Positions 53,047-60,386 are shown, counted from the stretch's first letter. The stretch is 64,000 nt of DNA from an uncultured Eubacterium sp. (GCA_910584245.1 CAJTZF010000005.1:1-64000); one strand, 5' to 3'. Notes: generated from the sequence alone by a model not told the origin. Numbers and translations are program-made.

Positions 53047-53790
53047 TTATTCCCATTTGAAGCATTTTACAGAGATACCAAAACAAATAAGTATAACGGC
53101 GCTCATAACAGTAATCGGAAGCAGCACATTTTCAATCGGCAATCCAAGAAATGCCGCTTTCATTAGCTGAATACCTTGTGTCAACGGAAAAGTACGGATA
53201 ATCTTTTGCATGGCAACGGGCATAACCTCAAAGGGAAGTGTCGCCCCCGAAAAAATCAGCATGGGAAAATATAGAATACAGGCAATCACACTTGCGCTTT
53301 TCATGTTTTTCGCAATCCCTCCAACCAACAATCCGATACTCAAAGTCGATATCATAGTCAAAAGCCAGCTTCCCAAGAACAAGAGGAAAGAACCATGTAT
53401 TTTTATTTTCCAAAACAGCATGGCGGCAGGGAGCAGGGTAAGCATTGACACTGTGCAATAGATAATATAAATTGAGAATTCTACAAAAAGCAATTTTGAC
53501 GGACTGACAGGGGTAACTTGAAAACGCTTCAAAATTTTTCGTTCCCGATATTCTGATACGACAAGCGGCAAGCCCATTAACCCGCCCGCACAAATGGAAA
53601 TACAGCACAGTGCGCCAAAGGATTGTTCCATAAAAGTGTATGCTGCCCCTTGTGCGGCGGGTTTTGTTCCGTAAATGAAACCTAGAATAATCAAGATAAT
53701 GAATGGCATAATGACAGCGAAAATAACCATATTCATGTTTCTAATGTTTAATTTCAATTCATTTTTCAAAAGTGTTCCGAATGATTTCAT
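53047..53790 (-). CDS. ABC-2 type permease of a drug/antibiotic exporter
   Basis: A 247-aa protein with six membrane segments (first near residue 22, last near 225) and the ABC-2 pattern of a long loop after helix 1, then a G-x-P-L-V-V-S-E-Y-R-E-R-K-I-L-K-R-F amphipathic stretch near 75. It pairs with the ATPase gene upstream, overlapping it by ATGA. The likely role is export of a hydrophobic compound or lipid. Because the ATPase frame is broken the transporter may be inactive. Confidence 0.88.
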   Translation of the reverse strand: MKSFGTLLKNELKLNIRNMNMVIFAVIMPFIILIILGFIYGTKPAAQGAAYTFMEQSFGALCCISICAGGLMGLPLVVSEYRERKILKRFQVTPVSPSKLLFVEFSIYIIYCTVSMLTLLPAAMLFWKIKIHGSFLLFLGSWLLTMISTLSIGLLVGGIAKNMKSASVIACILYFPMLIFSGATLPFEVMPVAMQKIIRTFPLTQGIQLMKAAFLGLPIENVLLPITVMSAVILICFGISVKCFKWE

Positions 53791-54508
53791 TCTTTCTCTA
53801 CCTCCTCGCCGGAAAGCACAAGATAAGCGTCTTCGAATTTCTCGCAGCCACTGGCTTGCTTTGCCTGTTTTACGGTTCCGAAAAATACGGCTTTTCCTTT
53901 TTTCAAAATACGTATTTCGTCACATAGGGCTTCCACTTCGTCCATGAAATGAGATGTTAAAAAAATAGTCACTCCTTTATTTTTTAATTCAGACAATATT
54001 CTCCAGACATCACGCCGGGTTTTCGCGTCAAGCCCGGTAGTCAATTCATCAAGAAATACCAATTCCGGGTTGGGAATTAAGGCAAGTACGATAAATAAGC
54101 GTTGACGTTCGCCGCCGGATAAACTCTTTACCGCATTAGCAATCTTACTTTCTATTCCGAATTGTTTACAAAGGTTTTTCCAGCTGGCAGGTGCTTTATA
54201 CAGGCAGTTTCTTCACATAGTTCTGAAACTTTAATTTCCGGCGGATAACCGCCCTCTTGAAACTGAACGCCCACATTCTGAAACAAGCGGTGTCTATCCT
54301 TTTTTGGGTTATAGCCCAGGACCGATACCGTCCCGCTGTCGGCGTTTTTTGTGCCTAAGATACATTCAATCGTTGTGCTTTTTCCCGCGCCGTTTGCGCC
54401 AAGAAGCCCGTAAACAGTTCCGCGTTTTACAGATAGACTGATTTGGTCTGCCGCAAGCACATTGCCGTACGATTTTGACAACTGTTCCACATTGATTACA
54501 GTCTGCAT
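53787..54508 (-). pseudogene. ABC transporter ATP-binding protein, frameshifted
   Basis: The N-terminal part (54508 down to about 54210) has Walker A G-A-N-G-A-G-K-S-T-T near residue 40 and the Q-loop F-Q-E-G-G. Near 54206-54216 the frame changes by minus one. The other frame then gives L-Y-K-A-P-A, the signature L-S-G-G-E-R-Q-R-L, Walker B L-V-F-L-D-E-L and the switch T-S-H-F. Total span is 722 bases, one short of 241 codons, so a single-base deletion explains it. All motifs are otherwise intact, so the break is recent or a sequencing error. AAAAGGAGG precedes the ATG. Confidence 0.85.
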
Positions 54509-54539
54509 AATAAGTCCTCCTTTTGTTTTTGGTAAAATA

Positions 54540-54570
54540 ACAATACCACCAATGAAAACATTGGTGGCAA
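54540..54570 (-). promoter_or_regulatory. MerR-type promoter/operator of the ABC exporter genes
   Basis: On the minus strand, TTGCCA (54570-54565), a 19-base spacer and TATTGT (54545-54540). The spacer lies inside a perfect dyad, CCACCAATG-4-CATTGGTGG (54546-54567). A stretched 19-base spacer with a palindrome between the boxes is the hallmark of promoters activated by MerR-family proteins, and a MerR-type gene lies just upstream. Confidence 0.82.
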
Positions 54571-54580
54571 AGTGTAGGGT

Positions 54581-55324
54581 TTATGAAAATTGGACTTTCA
54601 TATCGTGCAGCATATCCAAAATGGCGACTGCATTTTTTTCTGCCGCTGACAGTGAAACAATTAGTTTGTCGCAGACAGAAATAATATCCTCCGTTTGTTT
54701 TGGCGTGTTTAGTGCAGTGCGGATATCTATATCGGGATTTTTGGATAACTGCTGCAAAAGCCGCAGGATTGCTTCTAAGGAATAATTGGCACATCTTAAT
54801 GCGCGAATGATTTTTAACCGCTGTATGTCTTCGTCTGTATAGACGCGATACCCGTTATCTTTTCTTTTTACCGTAAGTAAACCGTTCATCTCCCAGTTTC
54901 GGAGCGTGTCCATAGAAATATCAAGCAGTTCGGATACGTTTTTTCGTTTCAGATGACTAGAATTTTCTCCAATACCGCCGGATAAAATCTGCTTCACAAT
55001 TTCGATGGCTTCTTCTGCATTCCGGTGTTCCCGTCCGATTTGTTCTAAGTAGCTTTTCGTAAGCGCAATAGCTGTATCAAAATCTCCGGTTGCTGATACC
55101 GTAATCATTTGTACAATTTTCTTTCTTAATCCATTCTGTAATATCTCTACTTGAAATGCAAGACGTATCAGCTTACATTGTTTTATATGAAATTCTGTAA
55201 ATACACGATAACCGTTTGGCCGTCGTTCCGGCTTAGGTATCAGTTTCAGTTTTTCATATAACCGTACTGTGTTTGGGTGTATTCCGATGATTGCGGCAAC
55301 TTCCGCAGTTTTGTATGTGTTCAA
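54581..55324 (-). CDS. MerR-family regulator with two MerR-type DNA-binding domains
   Basis: A 247-aa protein. The first winged-helix domain is at residues 4-70 (Y-K-T-A-E-V-A-A-I-I-G-I-H-P-N-T-V-R-L-Y-E, then R-R-P-N-G-Y-R-V-F). A second similar one is at about 126-195 (V-S-E-L-L-D-I-S-M-D-T-L-R-N-W-E, then N-G-Y-R-V-Y). They are joined by a helical part, and a helical C-terminus follows. Having both half-operator readers on one chain is unusual but known in some Firmicute MerR proteins linked to ABC exporters. It probably activates the downstream ABC promoter on sensing a drug. Confidence 0.88.
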   Translation of the reverse strand: MNTYKTAEVAAIIGIHPNTVRLYEKLKLIPKPERRPNGYRVFTEFHIKQCKLIRLAFQVEILQNGLRKKIVQMITVSATGDFDTAIALTKSYLEQIGREHRNAEEAIEIVKQILSGGIGENSSHLKRKNVSELLDISMDTLRNWEMNGLLTVKRKDNGYRVYTDEDIQRLKIIRALRCANYSLEAILRLLQQLSKNPDIDIRTALNTPKQTEDIISVCDKLIVSLSAAEKNAVAILDMLHDMKVQFS

Positions 55325-55462
55325 TATTTCCCGCCTCCCTTTTTCCTCCCTATAACATAATATAACATAACCGAAAAGTCTGGTGTTATAGTGTAGGGTT
55401 CCATTTTATCATAGAAAATAGAAATGGATGAAATGGAGAAAACTCCGTTTTTCAGCCGTACC

Positions 55463-55491
55463 TTGACATTTCTGTCAAAATATTGTAGGAT
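55463..55491 (+). promoter_or_regulatory. Promoter of the NifU-like/GGGtGRT pair with a palindrome over -35
   Basis: TTGACA at 55463-55468, a 17-base spacer and TAGGAT at 55486-55491. The -35 box is the left half of TTGACA-TTTC-TGTCAA (55463-55478), a perfect 6-bp-arm inverted repeat that could be a repressor or redox-sensor site. Confidence 0.7.
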
Positions 55492-55532
55492 TATATAAGA
55501 ATTCGATGCAGAAGAAAGGAGTTACTAATAAC

Positions 55533-56240
55533 ATGATTTATTCACAGGAAGTAGAAAACATGTGCCCAGTTGCTCAAGGTGTCAGCCACGGCTGTGCACC
55601 GATCCCAGAAGAAGCAAAATGGGTAAAGGCAAAAGAAGTGAAAGACATTTCTGGTTTTACACACGGTGTAGGCTGGTGCGCACCGCAGCAGGGAGCTTGC
55701 AAGCTCACACTCAATGTGAAAGAGGGTATTATTCAGGAAGCGCTTGTTGAGACGATTGGCTGCTCCGGTATGACCCACTCCGCTGCTATGGCAGCTGAAA
55801 TTCTTCCGGGACGTACAGTAATGGAAGCATTAAACACAGATTTAGTATGTGATGCAATCAATACAGCGATGCGGGAGTTGTTCCTTCAGATTGTTTACGG
55901 ACGTTCCCAGAGTGCATTTTCAGAGGATGGACTGGCGATCGGGGCCGGACTGGAGGATCTTGGTAAGGGACTCCGTTCCCAGGTTGGTACGATGTACGGG
56001 ACATTGAAAAAAGGACCTCGTTATCTGGAGATGGCAGAGGGTTACGTGACAGCAATTGCATTAGACGAAAATGATTTGATTATTGGTTATAAATTCGTTA
56101 GCCTTGGTAAAATGACAGACTTTATCAAGAAGGGTGATGACCCGAACACGGCTTATGAGAAGGCCTGCGGTCAATATGGCCGTGTGGATGACGCTGTGAA
56201 GCTCATCGACCCAAGAACGGATGAAGAAGTCGCAAAATAA
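55533..56240 (+). CDS. NifU-like iron-sulfur scaffold-type protein paired with GGGtGRT
   Basis: A 235-aa protein with a NifU N-domain/IscU-like core: G-A-C-K-L-T-L-N near residue 52, then E-T-I-G-C-S-G-M-T-H near 75, and a conserved Cys at 106. An extra N-terminal part has C-P-V-A-Q-G-V-S-H-G-C. The family always sits next to the GGGtGRT protein, as here (21 bases apart). It is presumed to bind an iron-sulfur cluster; the client is unknown. ATG at 55533 follows AAAGGAG at 55515-55521; an ATG at 55506 lies upstream of that site. Confidence 0.85.
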   Translation: MIYSQEVENMCPVAQGVSHGCAPIPEEAKWVKAKEVKDISGFTHGVGWCAPQQGACKLTLNVKEGIIQEALVETIGCSGMTHSAAMAAEILPGRTVMEALNTDLVCDAINTAMRELFLQIVYGRSQSAFSEDGLAIGAGLEDLGKGLRSQVGTMYGTLKKGPRYLEMAEGYVTAIALDENDLIIGYKFVSLGKMTDFIKKGDDPNTAYEKACGQYGRVDDAVKLIDPRTDEEVAK

Positions 56241-56261
56241 TAAAAGGAGGTTACGGAAATA

Positions 56262-57272
56262 ATGGCTTTATTTGAATCATATGAGAGAAGAATAGATAAG
56301 ATCAACAGCGTTTTAAACGAGTATGGTATCTCATCCATTGAAGAGGCTGAAACAATTACAAAAAATGCTGGCTTAAATGTTTACGACCAGATTAAAGGCA
56401 TCCAGCCAATCTGTTTTGAGAATGCGTGCTGGGCATATACAGTGGGAGCTGCTATTGCAATTAAAAAGGGATGTAAGAGGGCAGCGGACGCCGCCGCAGC
56501 AATTGGCGAAGGTTTACAGGCTTTTTGTATTCCAGGTTCCGTTGCAGATACACGTAAAGTAGGTCTGGGACATGGAAATCTGGGAAAAATGCTTTTGGAA
56601 GAAGAGACCGAGTGCTTTTGTTTTCTTGCAGGACATGAGTCCTTTGCAGCTGCAGAAGGCGCAATCGGTATCGCTGAGAAGGCAAACAAGGTACGTAAGA
56701 AACCTCTCCGTGTTATTTTGAATGGTCTTGGAAAAGACGCAGCGCAAATCATTTCCCGTATTAATGGATTTACTTTTGTTGAGACGGAGTATGATCCGTA
56801 TACAAATACAGTAAAAGAGATCTCCCGGACAGCATATTCAGATGGTCTTCGTGCTAAGGTGAATTGTTATGGTGCGAATGACGTCCAGGAAGGCGTTGCC
56901 ATTATGCACAAAGAAGGCGTGGATGTATCTATTACAGGTAACTCTACTAATCCGACGCGTTTCCAGCATCCAGTTGCCGGTACATATAAAAAAGAATGTC
57001 TTGAGCAGGGAAAGAAATATTTCTCCGTAGCATCCGGCGGTGGTACAGGACGTACGCTTCACCCGGACAATATGGCAGCTGGCCCGGCTTCTTATGGTAT
57101 GACGGACACCTTAGGACGTATGCACAGTGATGCGCAGTTTGCAGGTTCCTCTTCCGTGCCTGCCCATGTCGAGATGATGGGTCTGATTGGCGCAGGTAAT
57201 AACCCAATGGTTGGCATGACAGTGGCAGTAGCTGTTTCGATCCAGGAAGCAGCGGATAATGGGAAGTTCTAA
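56262..57272 (+). CDS. GGGtGRT protein
   Basis: A 336-aa protein named for the motif G-G-G-T-G-R-T near residue 255, followed by L-H-P-D-N-M-A-A-G-P-A-S-Y-G-M-T-D. The N-terminal half has several conserved Cys residues (C-F-E-N-A-C-W, C-F-C-F). The biochemical role is not established. It is conserved in anaerobes together with the NifU-like protein, so a joint role in iron-sulfur or redox chemistry is inferred. AAAAGGAGG precedes the ATG. It is the last chromosomal gene before the integrated element. Confidence 0.92.
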   Translation: MALFESYERRIDKINSVLNEYGISSIEEAETITKNAGLNVYDQIKGIQPICFENACWAYTVGAAIAIKKGCKRAADAAAAIGEGLQAFCIPGSVADTRKVGLGHGNLGKMLLEEETECFCFLAGHESFAAAEGAIGIAEKANKVRKKPLRVILNGLGKDAAQIISRINGFTFVETEYDPYTNTVKEISRTAYSDGLRAKVNCYGANDVQEGVAIMHKEGVDVSITGNSTNPTRFQHPVAGTYKKECLEQGKKYFSVASGGGTGRTLHPDNMAAGPASYGMTDTLGRMHSDAQFAGSSSVPAHVEMMGLIGAGNNPMVGMTVAVAVSIQEAADNGKF

Positions 57273-57342
57273 GAAATAACGAATTTTGAAGAGGTGTTCA
57301 AAGTTGGAAGCTTTGAGCAACTCCCGATATCTTTCCATATAA

Positions 57343-57383
57343 TACACAAGTAACACACGGGTAGTACACAGCGGTAATACACA
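57343..57383 (+). repeat. TACACA-type direct repeats at the element's left end
   Basis: TACACA at 57343, 57365 and 57378, and a related AACACAC at 57352, all in the same orientation and preceded by GTA-like bases, with steps of 9, 13 and 13. Short direct repeats of this kind next to an outward-facing integrase gene are typical of arm-type recombinase binding sites near att. The att core itself cannot be fixed without the other end. Confidence 0.5.
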
Positions 57384-57387
57384 AATG

Positions 57388-57432
57388 AAAAGGGCTATAT
57401 CATAAGCAACATACTTATGATATAGCCCTTTT
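57388..57432. terminator. Bidirectional terminator between GGGtGRT and the integrase gene
   Basis: A perfect 19-bp stem (57388-57406 with 57414-57432), loop of seven, with A4 on the left and T4 on the right, so it can stop both convergent genes. The right arm ends one base before the integrase stop codon. Confidence 0.9.
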
Positions 57433-58491
57433 CTAGTTGATTTTTACGATCTCTTTTTGCAAATCTTCTACTGTCCTATGAGTGTATACTTTTTCTGTTA
57501 TATCCGACACTTCATGCCCAACAATCAGTTTCAAAATATATTCATCCACATTACAGGATTTTGCTTTTGTTATAAAAGTATGCCTGGTATCATGTGGCCT
57601 GTGTTGCAGGGCAAGTTTTTCCATGATCTTGTTCCATCTGCCGCGGTATTTATCGTAAGTCAGCCAAGTCCCTTGTTGTCCCTTTTCATCATTAAAGAGA
57701 TATTCGCTATTTAGGGATAATGCTTTATTATAGTTGTTATATACCAGATCCAGCACAGCGGGGTGGATCGGGACAAGTCTGTTTTTGCCGGCGTCTGTTT
57801 TTAACCCGCCCTTGATGATATTATTTTCAAAATCTATATTAACGGTTTTTAATACGGCCAGCTCCTGTGGCCGGAATCCGGAATATATACCTATCAAAAC
57901 CATATCCACAAAGGGAAATTGTATATTATCCCATAATTTTTGTATTTCATTGGTGGAAAAGGGAGTTCTGATAATTTTAGGTTTAGGTTTTTTTATACTG
58001 TCGCATAATGCTGCATAGTTTTTTTCAACGATCTCATGCTTCAAACAATATTTATACATCAAATTGAACAAGCTTTTCATTCTGATTTTGGTATTATCGC
58101 CAACAGCGGCAGATCGTATTGTCTGTTCTAGATGTTCCGCCCGTATATCTTTCATACGCATATGGTACAGGGGCGTGCAATAACTAAAAGCACTTTTCCA
58201 TGTTCTTCTTGCAGAGGGTACAATCATTTGAAAATGTTCCTCTGACCATTTTTCATAAATCTCTTCAAAAGTAATTTGGTTAGTGGAAATGTCATAAGGA
58301 TTGGCATTATAATCAGCCAGCGCCTGTAGCGCTTCTGCCTGGGTTGGATAGTAGCCAATAGTGGCATACTTTTGTTTACATGTTCCCTTTTCATAGTCTG
58401 TATCCCAGCCAACCGTTTTTCTCGCCCGCCAGGGATTTCTTCTGTTTCCCGGTAATTTGTGTACAGAACCGAAGCCATTCGGCAATTTCAT
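57433..58491 (-). CDS. int: Tyrosine recombinase (phage-type integrase)
   Basis: A 352-aa site-specific recombinase. An N-terminal arm-binding part reads K-L-P-N-G-F-G-S-V-H-K-L-P-G-N-R-R-N-P. A SAM-like core-binding domain spans about 80-170. The catalytic domain has Arg in I-Y-S-G-F-R-P-Q-E-L near 215, H-D-T-R-H-T-F near 300 and the nucleophile Tyr in K-V-Y-T-H-R-T near 340. The ATG at 58491 follows AAGGGG by nine bases; the open frame runs 35 codons further upstream but lacks a ribosome site there. It faces outward at the left end of the element. Confidence 0.93.
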   Translation of the reverse strand: MKLPNGFGSVHKLPGNRRNPWRARKTVGWDTDYEKGTCKQKYATIGYYPTQAEALQALADYNANPYDISTNQITFEEIYEKWSEEHFQMIVPSARRTWKSAFSYCTPLYHMRMKDIRAEHLEQTIRSAAVGDNTKIRMKSLFNLMYKYCLKHEIVEKNYAALCDSIKKPKPKIIRTPFSTNEIQKLWDNIQFPFVDMVLIGIYSGFRPQELAVLKTVNIDFENNIIKGGLKTDAGKNRLVPIHPAVLDLVYNNYNKALSLNSEYLFNDEKGQQGTWLTYDKYRGRWNKIMEKLALQHRPHDTRHTFITKAKSCNVDEYILKLIVGHEVSDITEKVYTHRTVEDLQKEIVKIN

Positions 58492-58507
58492 AAAAATCAT
58501 CCCCTTC

Positions 58508-58536
58508 TTGATATTTGAAGGGATGAATGGTATAAT
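58508..58536 (+). promoter_or_regulatory. Plus-strand promoter for a candidate small RNA
   Basis: TTGATA at 58508-58513, a 17-base spacer and TATAAT at 58531-58536. It fires away from the integrase gene, antisense to its leader, toward a strong terminator about 110 bases on. Confidence 0.7.
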
Positions 58537-58590
58537 GACGGTGCATAGCTTTTTTAAGTTTTCATTGGAGGATGTCTTACCATTCATCCC
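58520..58590. repeat. 13-bp perfect inverted repeat upstream of the integrase start
   Basis: GGGATGAATGGTA at 58520-58532 and its exact reverse complement at 58578-58590, 45 bases apart. The left copy overlaps the plus-strand promoter's spacer and -10 box. On the minus strand it lies in the integrase leader. Confidence 0.75.
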
Positions 58591-58653
58591 ATCCATGATG
58601 CTTGATTAAAGTTTGAGGGCCTGGCCGGTGGTGCGGCTGGGCCTTTATTTTTT
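58543..58653 (+). ncRNA. Candidate small RNA in the int-repressor gap
   Basis: A transcript of about 110 bases is predicted from the promoter at 58508-58536 to a GC-rich terminator: about 10 bp between 58618-58627 and 58634-58643, extended by three A/G-T pairs, then TTTATTTTTT. It carries only trivial reading frames, for example an eight-codon frame after GGAGG at 58568. Its first 50 bases are antisense to the integrase mRNA leader. It could be a regulatory RNA or the RNA of a type I toxin-antitoxin pair; neither is proven. Confidence 0.55.
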
Positions 58654-58719
58654 ATAATAGTTTGTTTCATTTTTTCCCGTAGCATGAAAAGACTCACTTC
58701 ATTAACACGGTACAACTGC

Positions 58720-59475
58720 TTATTTCAAAGCAGCCAATACCTTTCCCAAACAGTAGGAATCTTCGTCAAGTGGAATATTTTTATATTTCGGATTCAGGGA
58801 AATTAGTTCCTGGTCTCCAAGTTTTTTGATGTAGCTTTCGCCATTTACAAGAAATATTCCAGTATCTCCTGGCTGGATTTCTTCAGTCATCTCGATCAAA
58901 AGAGTGTCTCCGTCGTGATATACTGGTTCCATACTGTTTCCGTTGACTCCTATAGCATAAGCCGCCTTTTTGTTTTCTGGGGTATCAGGTATCTCAATGC
59001 GTTTAGTTGGCGGTGCATCAAAGAGAATCTGTCCAGTTCCAGCAGATGCTAGTCGGTAGTAGTAATTAATAAAACGAGTATTTGAGTTATCCAGTTTCTC
59101 TATATGTTCATTTTGCTTTTTCATTTGTTCCGCTATTGAATATTCCCTATCTAATATTGTATCAATGTTTTTTGCCCCGTCAGGGGAATGTTCGGATATG
59201 AAACGGTATTTTTCTATTGTGCTAATTTCTTTCATATTGAGCTGTATGCTCCCGTCTTCGTTGTATCCGTCATAACCGAATGTTGAAAGAATATCATCAA
59301 CATTATATAAATCACAAAGCTGTAAAAAAACTTCATTTGGCGGCTCCGCTTTTCCCACTTCCCATGAGCTGAAAGTTGATTGTGCTACTCCTATATATTC
59401 ATAAGCCTGTTTTTGGGATAGTCCACATTTTAACCGCAGTTCTTTTAGTGTTTTACCTATACTTTTTGCTGGCAT
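58720..59475 (-). CDS. CI-like repressor: XRE helix-turn-helix plus S24 peptidase
   Basis: A 251-aa phage-type repressor. The N-terminal HTH is at residues 7-60 (L-K-E-L-R-L-K-C-G-L-S-Q-K-Q-A, then S-T-F-S-S-W-E-V-G). A linker carries the likely self-cleavage site A-S-A-G-T. The S24/LexA-type domain has catalytic Ser in N-G-N-S-M-E-P near 170 and Lys in S-Y-I-K-K near 210. RecA-stimulated cleavage on DNA damage would release the element's genes. ATG at 59475 follows AAAGGAGG; a longer frame to 59571 runs through the operator region and is not used. Confidence 0.93.
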   Translation of the reverse strand: MPAKSIGKTLKELRLKCGLSQKQAYEYIGVAQSTFSSWEVGKAEPPNEVFLQLCDLYNVDDILSTFGYDGYNEDGSIQLNMKEISTIEKYRFISEHSPDGAKNIDTILDREYSIAEQMKKQNEHIEKLDNSNTRFINYYYRLASAGTGQILFDAPPTKRIEIPDTPENKKAAYAIGVNGNSMEPVYHDGDTLLIEMTEEIQPGDTGIFLVNGESYIKKLGDQELISLNPKYKNIPLDEDSYCLGKVLAALK

Positions 59476-59506
59476 AAAAGTCCTCCTTTCTTTCTTTATA
59501 CTTCTT

Positions 59507-59534
59507 ATTATAACGAAAATTATTGACATGTCAA
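59507..59534 (-). promoter_or_regulatory. Leftward promoter of the repressor gene
   Basis: On the minus strand, TTGACA (59534-59529), a 16-base spacer and TATAAT (59512-59507). The -35 box is half of the palindrome TATTGACATGTCAATA (59521-59536), and an AACGAAAAT operator half-site (59512-59520) sits in the spacer. Confidence 0.75.
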
Positions 59535-59615
59535 TAAAAAAAACGAAAATATCGTTAAAATATCTTGACAAACGAGTAAACTGATATTATTATAATAAAA
59601 AACGAAATATTCGTT
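59512..59615. promoter_or_regulatory. Operator set of the CI/Cro-like switch
   Basis: Two palindromic 15-mers share arms AACGA/TCGTT: AACGAAAATATCGTT at 59542-59556 and AACGAAATATTCGTT at 59601-59615. A half-site AACGAAAAT lies at 59512-59520. One full site lies upstream of the rightward -35 box and the other just past its -10 box, so the repressor could block the rightward promoter and tune its own. Confidence 0.85.
59565..59593 (+). promoter_or_regulatory. Rightward early promoter of the element
   Basis: TTGACA at 59565-59570, a 17-base spacer and TATTAT at 59588-59593. It is flanked by the two full operators and drives the Cro-like gene and probably the replication genes. Confidence 0.85.
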
Positions 59616-59635
59616 ATTTGAAAGGGGGATCTATA

Positions 59636-59851
59636 TTGGATATTCCAACAAGAAATTTAGCAAAGTACATACGTGAAAAAGGTATTAATGTGACTAAGTT
59701 GTCAAAAGCCACTGGAATCTCATATGGGGCACTCTATGATAGTTTGCTTAATTCTGAAAGAGATAGGGATCTGCGTTTGGGGGAAGCACTTTCTATTTGT
59801 GCATTTCTAGAACTTGATCCCAGAGAATTTGCAGAACAAAGACAGGAGTAA
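59636..59851 (+). CDS. Cro-like XRE-family regulator
   Basis: A 71-aa helix-turn-helix protein divergent from the CI-like repressor. The HTH is at about residues 14-45 (N-V-T-K-L-S-K-A-T-G-I-S-Y-G-A-L-Y-D-S-L). The start is TTG at 59636, eight bases after AAGGGGG (59622-59628); an earlier in-frame TTG at 59618 lies before that site. By position it should antagonise the repressor. Confidence 0.8.
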   Translation: MDIPTRNLAKYIREKGINVTKLSKATGISYGALYDSLLNSERDRDLRLGEALSICAFLELDPREFAEQRQE

Positions 59852-59969
59852 AGTGGGAACATAAGGTTTGGAGGGCTTGATTAGGGCAAAAGTAGTGGCT
59901 AGATGGATTTTATGTTTGATATTTACAGATAGTATATTGCAAAAATGAAAGACGAGGAAGGTAAGGAAT

Positions 59970-60386
59970 ATGAGATTTAGCGAGAAGTTAAAAAAAGCGA
60001 TGCAGCAATTAGGACTCAGGCAGTCACAGGTCGCCGGTATGACTGGATGTAGTAAAGGGTCAATCAGCCAGTATCTTTCCGGCAAAAACATACCATTAGC
60101 GGACAAGCAGCGTGATATTGCCGTATCATTGGGGCTTGCCCCTGATTATTTCGAGGAAACGGGCCAGGAATCGGTGATTCCTTCTCAGAATATAGATATC
60201 GGTAGCATCCGCCAGCTGTCTGTATCCGATGCTGCCAAGATGCTTAACATGAATCACAATACAGTAAGAAAGGGATTGCAGCAGGGAGTTTTTCCCTGGG
60301 GGTATGCAATCCACACTTCTGAACGCCGCTGGGTGTATTTTATTAATGCAACTCGGTTTGTGGAGATTGAGGGGGTGGAGATATGA
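59970..60386 (+). CDS. HTH protein with XRE N-domain and excisionase-like C-domain
   Basis: A 138-aa protein with two DNA-binding parts. An XRE domain is at residues 5-62 (L-R-Q-S-Q-V-A-G-M-T-G-C-S-K-G-S-I-S-Q-Y-L). A second helix-turn-helix is at about 82-130 (L-S-V-S-D-A-A-K-M-L-N-M-N-H-N-T-V-R-K-G-L), like the MerR-type fold of excisionases. It could act as early regulator and recombination directionality factor. GGAAGGTAAGGA precedes the ATG. Confidence 0.8.
   Translation: MRFSEKLKKAMQQLGLRQSQVAGMTGCSKGSISQYLSGKNIPLADKQRDIAVSLGLAPDYFEETGQESVIPSQNIDIGSIRQLSVSDAAKMLNMNHNTVRKGLQQGVFPWGYAIHTSERRWVYFINATRFVEIEGVEI

Noticed and set aside
57273..57330. Hairpin GTTCAAAG/CTTTGAGC after the GGGtGRT gene as a terminator
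   Set aside because: No T run follows it; the perfect 19-bp stem at 57388-57432 is the better terminator.
57343..57383. CRISPR array
   Set aside because: The repeats are only 6-7 bases with 3-7 base gaps; no repeat-spacer structure exists anywhere in the window.
59476..59571. N-terminal extension of the CI-like repressor
   Set aside because: It would be encoded by the operator-promoter region; AAAGGAGG directly before 59475 marks the true start.
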